The notes beneath the pieces were generated by a model, which searched no databases, was not told where the DNA came from, and saw only the letters and a program-made list of their open reading frames with translations. Of a stretch of DNA of 64,000 nucleotides, positions 15,836 to 25,006 are shown piece after piece. The DNA lies in contig CAWJCL010000001.1 in NCBI GenBank assembly GCA_963841425.1, positions 372,001-436,000 on the forward strand, given 5' to 3'. Both the position numbers and the translations under genes were made by a program. Each line of letters begins with the position of its first letter. Within the stretch, counting starts at the first letter, position 1. Origin of the DNA: DATEOR01 sp963841425 (GTDB lineage: Bacteria > Actinomycetota > Thermoleophilia > Gaiellales > Gaiellaceae).

Positions 15836-16446
15836 TTGCGAGGCGCATGGAACCATCCGTTCGGACCGGCGGACGGCAGACGTATTCGGCTGCAGTCACG
15901 GATCTCTGGGAGCGCGTCGGGACGGCCTTGACCCGCCTCGAACGCATCGCCGAGAGCCCTGCGGACGTGCTCGCGGAGGAGCACTCGGACGAGCTACCGG
16001 GCCTCCAGTACTCGCTGCACGCCGGCGCTGAGCTCGCCGTCGGCATCGAGCCGCCGCCGAGCGCGGAGGACCTGCACGAGGAGCTCGTGGCGGCCCTGGC
16101 CGAGGCGCGCGATGCGACCGCAGAGGTCGCCTACGCCGTCGAGATCGACGAGGCGGACGGCGTCGAGCCGCTCCTGCCCGAGTGGCGCGGCTCGCTCTTC
16201 CGCGTCCGGCTCGCCCGCCTCCGCGCCCTCGAGCGGACGAACGCGCTCGCGGCCGAGGCTCCGGCCGCGCGGCCCGAGCAGCATGAGTCCGACCACCAGG
16301 GCCCGTCGTGGACGGCGATCGTCGCCACCGCCCTCATCCTCGGCGGCGCCTTCCTGTTCACGGCCGGCGCCGTGCTCGTCGCCTGGCCGGTGTGGGCCGC
16401 CGGGCTCGCGCTCTTCGCCGGCGGCTTCGTCCTCTACAGGCCCTAG
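15832..16446 (+). CDS. Protein with soluble N-terminus and two C-terminal membrane helices
   Basis: The 204-residue product has an acidic, helix-rich soluble part and two closely spaced hydrophobic segments at the end (AIVATALILGGAFLFTAGAV and a following helix). Its ATG lies in the stop codon of the flippase-like gene, so it is translationally coupled and may be an accessory subunit. ATG 15847 is an alternative start. The stop overlaps the gltX stop on the other strand. No family is recognised. Confidence 0.6.
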   Translation: MIARRMEPSVRTGGRQTYSAAVTDLWERVGTALTRLERIAESPADVLAEEHSDELPGLQYSLHAGAELAVGIEPPPSAEDLHEELVAALAEARDATAEVAYAVEIDEADGVEPLLPEWRGSLFRVRLARLRALERTNALAAEAPAARPEQHESDHQGPSWTAIVATALILGGAFLFTAGAVLVAWPVWAAGLALFAGGFVLYRP

Positions 16447-17699
16447 CCGGCAGCCGCGTCGAGCCGGGCGATCGTTTCGTCGCGGCCGAGGAGCTCGATC
16501 GACTCGAAGAGCCCCGGCGAGACGTTCGACCCCGTGACCGCGGCCCGGATGGGCTGGAAGGCCTGGCGCGGCTTCAGCCCCTGGCGCTCGGCGAGCTCGC
16601 GTAGGGCCGCCTCGATCCGCTCGGAGTCGAAGGGCTCGACCTCGGCCAGCGTCGAACGCGCTTCGGCGACGAGCGGCGCCGAGCCGTCCAGAAGCGACGG
16701 GTCGGGCGCGACGCGCTCGAAGAAGAACCCGGCGAACGCGGGGAACTCGCCGAGGGTCCCGATCTTCTCCTGGACGAGCCGCGCGGATTTCCGGACGAGC
16801 TCTTCGTCCCATTCGTAGCCCTGCTCCCGGAGCCAGGTGAGGAGCGCGGCGGCGTACTCCTCCCGCGGTAGCGCGCGCAGGTAGACGCCGTTCAGGTGGT
16901 CGAGCTTGTCGTAGTCGAAGACGGCCGGGCTCGCGCCGACGCGCTCGAGGGTGAAGAGCCGGACGAGGTCGTCGCGGCTGAAGATCTCGGTGCGATCGTC
17001 GTAGCTCCAGCCGAGGAGCGCGAGGTAGTTGAGGACCGCGGGCGCGTAGTAGCCGTCGTGCCGAAACTCCTCCACCGAGACGGCGCCGTGGCGCTTGGAG
17101 AGCTTCTTGCCGTCGGGCCCGTAGATGTTGCCGAGGTGCCCGTAGGCGGGCGGCTCCGCGCCGAGCGCCTCGAGAACGCGGATCTGCTTCGGCGTGTTCG
17201 AGACGTGGTCCTCGCCCCGGATGACGTGCGTGATCCCGTCGAGCCAGTCCTCCACCGGTGAGGCGAAGTTGTAGGTCGGGCGCCCGTCGGCCCGCATCGC
17301 CACGAGGTCCTCGAGCTTCTCGCTCGGGACCTCGATGTGCCCGCGAACGAGATCGTCCCACGCGGTCGAGCCCTCGTCGGGCATGCGGATCCTGATCGCG
17401 CCCTCGTCCTCGTAGGCCGATCCCTCGGCGACCAGCCGCTGCGCTTCCTCCCTGCACCGCTCCATGCGCTCGAGCTGGTACGTGACCTCGCCGTCCCAGT
17501 CGAGCCCGAGCCAGCGGAGCGATTCCATGATCTGCTCCGAGGCTTCCGCCACCTCCCGGCTCGTGTCCGTGTTCTCGATCCGCAGGCGAAACTCGCCGCC
17601 CTCGTGGCGGGCGTAGAGCCAGTTGAAGAGCGCCGTGTGGACTCCCCCGATGTGCAGGAACCCCGTCGGGCTCGGAGCGAAGCGGACGACCGGTGGCAC
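16443..17699 (-). CDS. gltX: Glutamate-tRNA ligase
   Basis: The 418-residue product is a class I aminoacyl-tRNA synthetase. It starts VRFAPSPTGFLHIGG, with HIGG as the HIGH motif, has IENTDTSREV, and carries GKKLSKRHGA as the KMSKS loop. It charges tRNA-Glu in the cytosol. It is somewhat shorter than the usual 470-490 residues, mainly in the anticodon-binding part. The start is GTG 17699. Its cognate tRNA-Glu lies 9.5 kb upstream, apparently separated from gltX by the integrated elements. Confidence 0.95.
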   Translation of the reverse strand: MPPVVRFAPSPTGFLHIGGVHTALFNWLYARHEGGEFRLRIENTDTSREVAEASEQIMESLRWLGLDWDGEVTYQLERMERCREEAQRLVAEGSAYEDEGAIRIRMPDEGSTAWDDLVRGHIEVPSEKLEDLVAMRADGRPTYNFASPVEDWLDGITHVIRGEDHVSNTPKQIRVLEALGAEPPAYGHLGNIYGPDGKKLSKRHGAVSVEEFRHDGYYAPAVLNYLALLGWSYDDRTEIFSRDDLVRLFTLERVGASPAVFDYDKLDHLNGVYLRALPREEYAAALLTWLREQGYEWDEELVRKSARLVQEKIGTLGEFPAFAGFFFERVAPDPSLLDGSAPLVAEARSTLAEVEPFDSERIEAALRELAERQGLKPRQAFQPIRAAVTGSNVSPGLFESIELLGRDETIARLDAAAG

Positions 17700-17716
17700 G
17701 CGGCTATGGTAGTCGG

Positions 17717-18652
17717 GTGATCCCGGGCGCCCACGTCTCGACCTCAGGCGGGATCCATACGGCCATCGACCGCGCGGAGGCGATGGGCGCCGAGTCCGTC
17801 CAGATCTTCACGCAGAGCCCGCGAACCTGGCGCCCCACGAACCACGACACGGCGAACCTCGAGCGCTTCAAGGAGCGGCGTGTCGAGGCGGGAATCCAGG
17901 GCGTCGTCTGCCACGCCCTCTACCTCGTCAACCTTGCGACCCCCGACGAGGAGATCTACGAGAAGTCGGTAGCGACGCTCATGAACACCGTCGACGTCGC
18001 CTGCGCGATCGAGGCCGACGGCGTCGTCTTCCATGTCGGCTCACACCTCGGCGCCGGGTTCGAGGCGGGGCTCGAGCACGTCGTGCCGGCGCTCGAGCGC
18101 GCGCTCGAGCGCTGCTCCGACACCACCTGGCTCCTGATCGAGAACTCGGCCGGGGCCGGCGGGACGATCGGCCGCTCGGTGGACGAGCTCGCCGTCCTGG
18201 TCGACCGCCTCGACCGGCACCCGCGGCTCGGCATCTGCCTCGACTCGTGCCACCTGTGGGTCTCGGGCACCGACGTCACCGATCGGGCAGCGCTGGACGC
18301 CTGCGTCGACGAGGTCGAGGAGCGCATCGGCCTCGACCGGCTGCGAGCGCTGCACGTGAACGACGCCGCCGCGCCCCTCGGCTCGAACCGCGACCGCCAC
18401 GCGAACCTCGGCGAGGGCGAGATCGCCGAGGGCATGAGCGTCTTCCTCGGCCACCCCAAGGTGCAAGGGCTGCCGACGATCCTCGAGGTCCCGGGCCCGG
18501 ACGGCCACGGACCGGACGCGAAGGAAATCCAGAAGCTCCGCGACCTCCACGCCCGCGGACTGAAGGGCGCTAGGCCTGGTCCTCGGAAGGCTGCTGCGCG
18601 ACCACGCGGAAAGACGGCTTCCCGCGCGGGAGCTCGAAGAACTCGGGGTTGA
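17717..18652 (+). CDS. nfo: Endonuclease IV (AP endonuclease)
   Basis: The product belongs to the zinc-dependent AP endonuclease IV family, which cuts DNA at abasic sites in base excision repair. Metal-ligand motifs are in order: GAHVSTSGG, CHALYLVNLA, HVGSH, LIENSAGAG, CLDSCHLW, LHVND and LEVPGPDGHG. I chose GTG 17717, which gives MIPGAHVSTSG as usual. The last 30 residues are a basic tail rich in Arg, Lys and Ala, absent from most relatives, and it overlaps the convergent neighbour by 83 bases. Confidence 0.92.
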   Translation: MIPGAHVSTSGGIHTAIDRAEAMGAESVQIFTQSPRTWRPTNHDTANLERFKERRVEAGIQGVVCHALYLVNLATPDEEIYEKSVATLMNTVDVACAIEADGVVFHVGSHLGAGFEAGLEHVVPALERALERCSDTTWLLIENSAGAGGTIGRSVDELAVLVDRLDRHPRLGICLDSCHLWVSGTDVTDRAALDACVDEVEERIGLDRLRALHVNDAAAPLGSNRDRHANLGEGEIAEGMSVFLGHPKVQGLPTILEVPGPDGHGPDAKEIQKLRDLHARGLKGARPGPRKAAARPRGKTASRAGARRTRG

Positions 18653-18989
18653 CGCAGCCGAGCTCGTCGGCGCGGTGCTCGTAGCACGCGGCGACCTCGG
18701 CTTTGCACATCGGCAGCGGCTGGCGAACGGTCTTGACTGCGCCGAACCCGCCCTTGCGCTTCTGCGCCTCCTGCAGAGCGTCGAGGTCGATCTCGACGTC
18801 GTAGACCTTCTGCATGCAACCGATGTACGTGTGCCCCCACTCCTCGTACGCGTAGAGGAAGGGGCAGGCGCGCGTGACGCACGCAGCCGGGTAGACGACC
18901 TTGTCGCAGTGGACCCCGCAGCGGCGACACTCGGTCTCGTCCTGTGGCCGCAGTGGAAGCTCTTGAACGATCGGCAATCGCCGTTGCAT
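18570..18989 (-). CDS. Cysteine-rich conserved hypothetical protein
   Basis: This 139-residue protein has a dense cysteine region, CRRCGVHCDK, then CVTRACPF, then GHTYIGCMQKVYDVEIDLD, and later MCKAEVAACYEH and ELGCVNPEFFELPRG. About ten cysteines suggest metal or Fe-S binding (inference). The sequence is well structured and not low-complexity, so it is a real gene, but I cannot name the family. It is convergent with nfo. No strong ribosome site is seen before ATG 18989. Confidence 0.65.
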   Translation of the reverse strand: MQRRLPIVQELPLRPQDETECRRCGVHCDKVVYPAACVTRACPFLYAYEEWGHTYIGCMQKVYDVEIDLDALQEAQKRKGGFGAVKTVRQPLPMCKAEVAACYEHRADELGCVNPEFFELPRGKPSFRVVAQQPSEDQA

Positions 18990-19068
18990 TCAGTCTGGAT
19001 TGTGGGTGAGCTTCTTACGTCCCGCAAGACTTGACAGGGCGCGAGACCGGGTGTAAAGCCCGCGGCGC

Positions 19069-19794
19069 CTAGAGCTCGCCGCGCAGGCGCCTGACGACGT
19101 TCAGGACGTCCATCGCCGTGAACGCCTCGTAGTCCGGGTCGAGCCCCCGCTCGTCGTCGTCGGCCCGAAACCAGAAGGCCTGGACGGTCGTCATCCCGAC
19201 CTCCTTTGCACCGCGCACGTCCTCGTAGCGGCGGTCTCCGACGAAGAGCGCCCGGGATGGGTCGACGCCGAGCCGCCCCAGCGCCTTCTCGAAGATGACG
19301 GGGTGCGGCTTTCGCTTCCCGGTCTCGGAGGAGAAGACCGCGACGTCGAGGCGCTCACCGAGCCCCATCTGCGCGAGATCCCGATGGAGGAGGGCCGGCG
19401 GGTCGAAGGCGTTCGAGACGAGCCCCGTTTTGAGGCCGCGCTCGCGCAGGACATCGAGCAGCGCGTGCGTCGAGTCGCCGAGCAGCCTGGCCGGCTCCCA
19501 GGCCGCGTGCTCGGCCTCGAGAAAGCGCTCGAGCTCGGCGTGGTCCACTTCGACGCCGAGGCTCCCGAGACAGTCGCGAACCAGCTCCGGGTACTCGACC
19601 TCCTCGAGCGAACCGGGCTGCCACAGGAGCGGCATGTATCCCGCGCGGAACCGCTCGGCCGCGTCCGCATGGCCGGGCAGGCCGTCGCGTCCGATCGCCG
19701 AGAAGCCGGCCTCCCAGCCCGCCTCGAGCAGGGCGTCGTCGTATTCGAAGCGGAAGAGCGTGTCGCCCCAGTCGAACAGAACAGCGTCGATCAC
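19069..19794 (-). CDS. HAD-superfamily hydrolase
   Basis: The 241-residue product has HAD motif I (AVLFDWGDTLF), motif II (GLVSNAFD), motif III Lys (TGKRKPHPVIFEKAL) and motif IV (ALFVGDRRYEDVRGAK). It is a HAD-IA phosphatase-like enzyme with a helical cap; its substrate cannot be told. The start is GTG 19794. It is divergent from the antiporter gene, with 27 bases between them. Confidence 0.82.
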   Translation of the reverse strand: MIDAVLFDWGDTLFRFEYDDALLEAGWEAGFSAIGRDGLPGHADAAERFRAGYMPLLWQPGSLEEVEYPELVRDCLGSLGVEVDHAELERFLEAEHAAWEPARLLGDSTHALLDVLRERGLKTGLVSNAFDPPALLHRDLAQMGLGERLDVAVFSSETGKRKPHPVIFEKALGRLGVDPSRALFVGDRRYEDVRGAKEVGMTTVQAFWFRADDDERGLDPDYEAFTAMDVLNVVRRLRGEL

Positions 19795-19821
19795 GAGGGC
19801 GAACGTTAGGGTCCCCCGGCC

Positions 19822-20859
19822 GTGGTCCGCAAAGTCCTCTTCGCTCTCCTCGCGCTCGGGCCACTCGTGGTCGTGCTCGAGCACGCGGGCCTCGGCGACA
19901 TCCAGCTGTTCGTGCTCGCGGCAGCCGCGCTCATCCCGCTCGCCTGGCTGATCGGCGAGGCGACCGAGCACGCGGCCCATCACACGGGCCCCGGAATCGG
20001 CGGTTTCCTCAATGCGACCTTCGGCAACGCGCCCGAGCTGATCATCGCACTCTTCGCCGTCCACGACGGGTTGACGGAGGTCGTGCGGGGCTCGCTGACC
20101 GGTAGCGTCGTCGGCAACCTCCTCCTCGTCCTCGGCTTCTCACTCGCCTTCGGCGGAAGCGGGGAGCTCGACCGCCGGTCGAGCATGATCTCCCTCGCGC
20201 TCGTCGGCTTCGCCGTACTGCTCTTCCTGATCCCCGCGATCCCCGGCTGGAGCGGCGACCCGGACCGGCACGACCTCGCAGTGCTCTCCGTTCCGGTGTC
20301 GATCGTGCTGCTTCTCGTCTACGTCGGGGTCACCGTGTTCTCGCTCCGCCGGCACCGGCAGCAGCACACTTCGGACGAATCGCCCGAGATGGCTGCGTGG
20401 TCCTTCACCACCGCGATGCTCGTCCTCGGCGGCGCCACAGTCATCACCGCGCTCGTGGCCGAGATCCTCGTCGGCTCACTGGAGGCGTTCGCGGAGAAGG
20501 CGCACCTGAGCGACTTCTTCGTCGCGGCGGTGATCGTGGCCATCGTCGGCAACGCGGCCGAGCACGGCGGCGCCGTCGTCGTCGCCTACCGCGGCAAGAT
20601 CAAGCTCGCCGCGGAGATCGCTCTCGCGTCGGGCGCGCAGGTCGCGGTCTTCCTCATCCCGGCCGTCGCTCTTCTCTCCTGGTTGATCGAGCCGCTCGCA
20701 CTCTCGTTCAGGCAGGTGGAGATCGCTGCGCTCGCGGTCGCGACGCTCTTTACGGCGGCGATCTTGGGCAACGGGCGGTCGAGTAGGACGAAAGGCATTG
20801 TCCTCATCTGCGCCTACTGCCTCGTCGCGCTCGCCTTCCTGCTCGCCGGCGACCGCTGA
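19822..20859 (+). CDS. Ca2+/H+ antiporter (CaCA family)
   Basis: The 345-residue product has about eleven hydrophobic segments and the two inverted CaCA repeats: GGFLNATFGNAPELIIALFA in the first half and IVGNAAEHGGAVVVAYRGK in the second. The acidic residues in GNAPE and GNAAE are the cation site. It exports calcium in exchange for protons, as ChaA and VCX1 do. The start is GTG 19822. Confidence 0.92.
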   Translation: MVRKVLFALLALGPLVVVLEHAGLGDIQLFVLAAAALIPLAWLIGEATEHAAHHTGPGIGGFLNATFGNAPELIIALFAVHDGLTEVVRGSLTGSVVGNLLLVLGFSLAFGGSGELDRRSSMISLALVGFAVLLFLIPAIPGWSGDPDRHDLAVLSVPVSIVLLLVYVGVTVFSLRRHRQQHTSDESPEMAAWSFTTAMLVLGGATVITALVAEILVGSLEAFAEKAHLSDFFVAAVIVAIVGNAAEHGGAVVVAYRGKIKLAAEIALASGAQVAVFLIPAVALLSWLIEPLALSFRQVEIAALAVATLFTAAILGNGRSSRTKGIVLICAYCLVALAFLLAGDR

Positions 20860-20866
20860 TCTCGGG

Positions 20867-21472
20867 TCACTCGGCCGCTCGGCTTCGCCGGAGCGCCCCT
20901 CCCAGCGCGAGGATGATGAAGCCGATGCCCGCGAGAATGAGGGCTATCGCGACGACGATTCCGAAGAGTGCAGTGCTCTCCGCGAGAAACGACGTGTTGA
21001 GCGCAGTCGCAAGCGCGGTCTCCGTCACCCAGATGTTGCGGGCACCGTTCGAGACCGGGTTTCCGTCGGCGTCCTTCGCCGCCTGGTCCTCGTCGTCGGT
21101 TCCCTCCGGATTGCTCGGGTCCGAGGCGGACTGAAACCGGCCCATCTGTGCGTAGCTCAGGCCCCCGGTGCTCTCGAGCGCGTGGATCCGCATGTAGTCC
21201 GCGAAGCACTTCGCCTCGGATCCGGTGTCGATCTCTTCTCCGGCAACGCTGCAGGTCGGCAGCTCGATGCTGTCAGGCAGCCCTGCCTCCTGGGCGCCCT
21301 TTGCGATCTCATCGGGAGTCATGTCCGGCGAGCCGACGATCGCCTCACGCTCCAGCTGAGAACGAACCTCGTTGTGGCCCCCGATGCTGAGGACGAGCGT
21401 GCCGATCCCGAAGGCGATCAGGACCACCCCGGCCGCGATACCGCCCCACTCCAAGAGCTTGCGTTTGGTCAT
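20867..21472 (-). CDS. Two-helix membrane protein, unknown function
   Basis: This 201-residue protein has a membrane helix at each end (EWGGIAAGVVLIAFGIGTLV and FGIVVAIALILAGIGFIILA) and an external-type polar middle with two cysteines. The layout suggests a loop outside the membrane. ATG 21472 has an AAAGGAG ribosome site. It is convergent with the antiporter (seven bases apart). I recall similar proteins only as actinobacterial hypotheticals. Confidence 0.65.
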   Translation of the reverse strand: MTKRKLLEWGGIAAGVVLIAFGIGTLVLSIGGHNEVRSQLEREAIVGSPDMTPDEIAKGAQEAGLPDSIELPTCSVAGEEIDTGSEAKCFADYMRIHALESTGGLSYAQMGRFQSASDPSNPEGTDDEDQAAKDADGNPVSNGARNIWVTETALATALNTSFLAESTALFGIVVAIALILAGIGFIILALGGALRRSRAAE

Positions 21473-21627
21473 GCCCGCTCCTTTCGTCCGATCCGCCGCA
21501 GACGCACGGCCGACAATAACGCCGGCCGGAGGGTTCGGTTAGCCGTACGTTAAGAGTCGCGCTCGCCGCCATTGACTCTCGACCTTGTTTTGACACCCTA
21601 GGGAGATCAAACCCTGGAGGTCAAGGC

Positions 21628-22401
21628 ATGACATCGGCGATGAGCGAGGGGCGGACGGCGGAAGAACGGGCGACCGACGCCGTCGTCCAGGCAAACGAGA
21701 TCACCCGCGTCTACGGCGAAGGCGATACGGCCGTGCACGCACTGAACGGCTGCTCTCTGACCGTATCGCGCGGGCAGCTGACGGCCGTCATGGGGCCGTC
21801 CGGATCCGGTAAGTCGACCATGATGCACATCCTCGCGGGCCTGGATCGCCCCACGAAGGGAAGCGTCTCGATCGAGGGCGCCGACATCACGAAGCTGAAC
21901 GACAACGAGCTGACGAAGCTCCGCCGCGAGCACATCGGCTTCATCTTCCAGTTCTTCAACCTGCTCCCGATGTTGACGGCGGAAGAGAACATCCGGCTTC
22001 CGCTCGAGCTCGCCGGCGGGAAGATCGACACGGAGTGGCTCGACGAGGTCATCAAGCGCACCGGCCTCGACGACCGGCGCACCCACCGTCCCTCCGAGCT
22101 CTCGGGCGGCCAGCAGCAGCGTGTCGCGATCGCACGCGCGCTCGCGTCAAGGCCGACCGTCATCTTCGCCGACGAGCCGACGGGCAACCTCGACTCGGGC
22201 ACGAGCGGCGAGATCCTCGACCTCCTGCACGAGATGGTCGCCGACTTCGGGCAGACCATCGTCATGGTCACTCATGACGCCCGCGCCGCGGCGATCGCCG
22301 ATCGGATCCTCTTCCTGGCCGACGGCTGCATCGTCAAGGAGCTCAAGGGCGCGGACCAGGGTGAGATCGTCGCGGCCATGGACGAGGTCGCCCGGCAATG
22401 A
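21628..22401 (+). CDS. ABC transporter ATP-binding protein (MacB/LolD type)
   Basis: The 257-residue ATPase has Walker A GPSGSGKS (56-63), a Q-loop FIFQFFNLLPMLTAEEN, signature LSGGQQQ (158-164), Walker B VIFADE (178-183) and a VTHDARAA switch. This is the class that drives FtsX/MacB-type permeases, which move conformational force rather than substrate through the membrane. A GGAGG ribosome site precedes ATG 21628. It overlaps the permease gene as ATGA. Confidence 0.93.
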   Translation: MTSAMSEGRTAEERATDAVVQANEITRVYGEGDTAVHALNGCSLTVSRGQLTAVMGPSGSGKSTMMHILAGLDRPTKGSVSIEGADITKLNDNELTKLRREHIGFIFQFFNLLPMLTAEENIRLPLELAGGKIDTEWLDEVIKRTGLDDRRTHRPSELSGGQQQRVAIARALASRPTVIFADEPTGNLDSGTSGEILDLLHEMVADFGQTIVMVTHDARAAAIADRILFLADGCIVKELKGADQGEIVAAMDEVARQ

Positions 22402-24953
22402 CACGGGTCGCACTCAGGGGCCTCTGGGGCCGGAAGCTCCGCACGCTCCTCACCGCGGTAGCGATCGTTCTCGGTGTCGCGCTGGTGGCCGGCACTCTGG
22501 TGCTGACCGATTCGATCGACAAGGCCTTCGACAACATCTTCACGGACTCGCGACAGGGCTCGAGCGTCGTCATCAGCGGGAAGTCGGCGTTCGACCTGAC
22601 CGAGGACAGTGGGGCGACCGCGCCGCCGCTGAACGAGTCGCTGCTCCAGACCGTCCGGTCACAGCCGGACGTCGCAGAGGCAGAGGGGAGCGTCTCGGGC
22701 GACGCCCAGATCATCGGTGACGACGGCAAGGCGATCGTCTACGGCGGAGCGCCGAACCTCGGGTTCTCGATCGAGAACGGAGACAGCCGCTTCAATCCAC
22801 TCGCGCTCATCGAGGGTGAGTGGCCCTCGGGGGACGAGGTGGTGATCGACGGCTCGACCGCTGACAAAGAGGGATTCAAGGTCGGCGACACCGTCGGCGT
22901 CCAGGGCCGCGGTCCTGTCGAAGACCTCCGCATCTCGGGGATCGTGAAATTCGGCTCGGTCTCGACGATCGGCGGCGCCACGCTGGCCGGCTTCGACCTC
23001 CCGACCGCGCAGCGAATCTTCGCACGGGAGGGGAAGCTCGACGAGATCGCCGTCGCAGCAAAACCCGGTGTCTCCGACACGCAGCTCGCAGGCGAGCTCA
23101 CGACGGTGCTTCCCGAGAACACGCAGGTGCGCACCGGAGCCGAACAGGCGCAGAACGACGCGAAGGACACGGATGAGTTCATCACCTTCCTCCGCACGTT
23201 CCTGCTCTCCTTCGGCGGCATCGCCCTCTTCGTCGGCGCCTTCGTGATCGCGAACTCGCTCTCGATCACGATCGCCCAACGTACCCGCGAGCTCGCGACG
23301 CTCCGCACCATCGGCGCCTCCCGCCGGCAGGTCTTGAGGTCGATCCTCATCGAGTCTGTGGTCGTCGGCGTCCTCGCCTCGATCGTCGGCCTGTTTCTCG
23401 GGCTCGCGCTCGCCAAGGGGCTCTTCTGGCTCTTCGACCTGGTCGGCTTCACGCTTCCGAACAGCGGCCTCATCTTCGAGACGCGCACGATCATCGTCGC
23501 ACTCGTCGTGGGCATCATCGTCACCGTAGGCGCGAGCCTGCGGCCCGCGATCCGGGCGACGAGAGTGCCGCCCATCGCCGCGGTGCGCGAAGGCGCCACG
23601 CTTCCAGAGTCGCGCTTCGCCCGCTTCCGCACGCCGGCTGCGTTGATTCTCGCCGCGATCGGCTTCGCCCTCGTGATCTACGGCCTCTTCGGAAGCGGCC
23701 TAGGAACGGCCACGATTCTCCTGTCCATGGGCGCAGGCGCGCTGCTCATCTTCATCGGCGTCGCGCTCTTCGCCTCGAAGCTCGTGCCCGGGATGGCCAC
23801 GCTGCTCGGCTGGCCAACCGCACGCATGGGTGGAGCGGCGGGCCGGCTCGCGCGCGGCAATGCCAAGCGCAACCCGCAACGCACCGCGTCGACGGCGGCG
23901 GCGCTCATGATCGGGCTCGCACTCGTCACGCTCGTCGCGGTGCTCGGGCAGGGGATTCGCTCGAGCTTCACGGGCGCTGTGGACAAGATCTTCGTCTCCG
24001 ACTACGCGATCACGGCGCAGAACAACTTCTCGCCGATTCCGATCGACGCAGCCGATGCCGCGGCGAACACGCCCGGCGCCGAGGCGGTCGCGAGCGTTCG
24101 CGCCGGACAGGGGCTCGTCTTCGGGAAGGTCGAAAACGTCACCGCCGTCACTCCCAATGCCGGTGAGTCGATCGCACTCGACTGGACCGAAGGCTCTCAG
24201 GCGGTCTACTCGGAGCTCGGCGAGAACGGCGCCTTCATCGACGACGGCTTCGCGGAGGATCACAACCTCACGATCGGCTCGCCGATCAAGGTCACGGTCC
24301 CCGACGGAAGCGTCGTCCGGCTCGTGATCAAGGGCATCTTCGATCCGCCGCCGGGCGGTTCTCCCTTCGGAATCGTGACCTTCTCGGCCGCCACGTTCGA
24401 CCGAAACTACGACCAGCCGGAAAACCTCTTCTCGTTCGTGAAGATGAAGGGCGGCGTCACCGACGCGAACACGGAGGCGCTCGACAACTCTCTCAAGGAC
24501 TTCCCGAACGCGAAGGCACAGACCCGCGACCAGTTCAAGGACAACCAGGTGAGCTTCCTGAACAACATCCTGAACGTTCTGTACCTGCTGCTCGCGCTGT
24601 CGGTGATCGTGAGCCTCTTCGGCATCATCAACACGCTCGTGCTCACCGTCTTCGAGCGGACGCGCGAGATCGGCACGCTACGAGCGGTCGGAATGACGCG
24701 CCGCCAGGTTCGCAGGATGATCCGCTACGAGAGCATCATCACGGCCCTGATCGGCGCCGCGCTCGGGATCATCCTCGGGATCGTGCTGGCGGCCCTGCTC
24801 ACGGTCCGCGTCGACTTCATCAAGTTCGACGTGCCGGTCGCACAGATCGTCATCTTCGCCATCGCCGCGATCGTCGTCGGAATCCTCGCGGCGATCCTGC
24901 CCGCGCGGCGCGCGGCCAGGCTGAACGTCCTCCAGGCGCTTCAGTACGAATAG
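22398..24953 (+). CDS. ABC transporter permease with two FtsX domains
   Basis: The 851-residue permease starts with one helix (LLTAVAIVLGVALVAGTLVL), an extracytoplasmic domain, then a first FtsX domain (about 250-400) with TRELATLRTIGASRRQV, a second extracytoplasmic domain, and a final FtsX domain (about 720-851) with TREIGTLRAVGMTRRQV. These coupling helices contact the ATPase encoded just upstream. Actinobacterial relatives are thought to export lipids, lipoproteins or peptides. A strong terminator follows. Confidence 0.93.
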   Translation: MTRVALRGLWGRKLRTLLTAVAIVLGVALVAGTLVLTDSIDKAFDNIFTDSRQGSSVVISGKSAFDLTEDSGATAPPLNESLLQTVRSQPDVAEAEGSVSGDAQIIGDDGKAIVYGGAPNLGFSIENGDSRFNPLALIEGEWPSGDEVVIDGSTADKEGFKVGDTVGVQGRGPVEDLRISGIVKFGSVSTIGGATLAGFDLPTAQRIFAREGKLDEIAVAAKPGVSDTQLAGELTTVLPENTQVRTGAEQAQNDAKDTDEFITFLRTFLLSFGGIALFVGAFVIANSLSITIAQRTRELATLRTIGASRRQVLRSILIESVVVGVLASIVGLFLGLALAKGLFWLFDLVGFTLPNSGLIFETRTIIVALVVGIIVTVGASLRPAIRATRVPPIAAVREGATLPESRFARFRTPAALILAAIGFALVIYGLFGSGLGTATILLSMGAGALLIFIGVALFASKLVPGMATLLGWPTARMGGAAGRLARGNAKRNPQRTASTAAALMIGLALVTLVAVLGQGIRSSFTGAVDKIFVSDYAITAQNNFSPIPIDAADAAANTPGAEAVASVRAGQGLVFGKVENVTAVTPNAGESIALDWTEGSQAVYSELGENGAFIDDGFAEDHNLTIGSPIKVTVPDGSVVRLVIKGIFDPPPGGSPFGIVTFSAATFDRNYDQPENLFSFVKMKGGVTDANTEALDNSLKDFPNAKAQTRDQFKDNQVSFLNNILNVLYLLLALSVIVSLFGIINTLVLTVFERTREIGTLRAVGMTRRQVRRMIRYESIITALIGAALGIILGIVLAALLTVRVDFIKFDVPVAQIVIFAIAAIVVGILAAILPARRAARLNVLQALQYE

Positions 24954-24960
24954 GCACGCC

Positions 24961-24994
24961 GAGAGGGGCCCGGTTTCACGACCGGGCCCCTCTC
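24961..24994 (+). terminator. 14-bp hairpin terminator
   Basis: GAGAGGGGCCCGGT (24961-24974) and its exact complement (24981-24994) enclose TTCACG. It begins seven bases after the permease stop and ends the ABC operon. No T-tract follows. Confidence 0.85.
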
Positions 24995-25006
24995 TAGGCT
25001 TGCCGT

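Noticed and set aside
19031..19059. TTGACA-17-TAAAGC promoter-like sequence on the plus strand
   Set aside because: No plus-strand gene begins within 760 bases, and the sequence points into the 3' end of a minus-strand gene.
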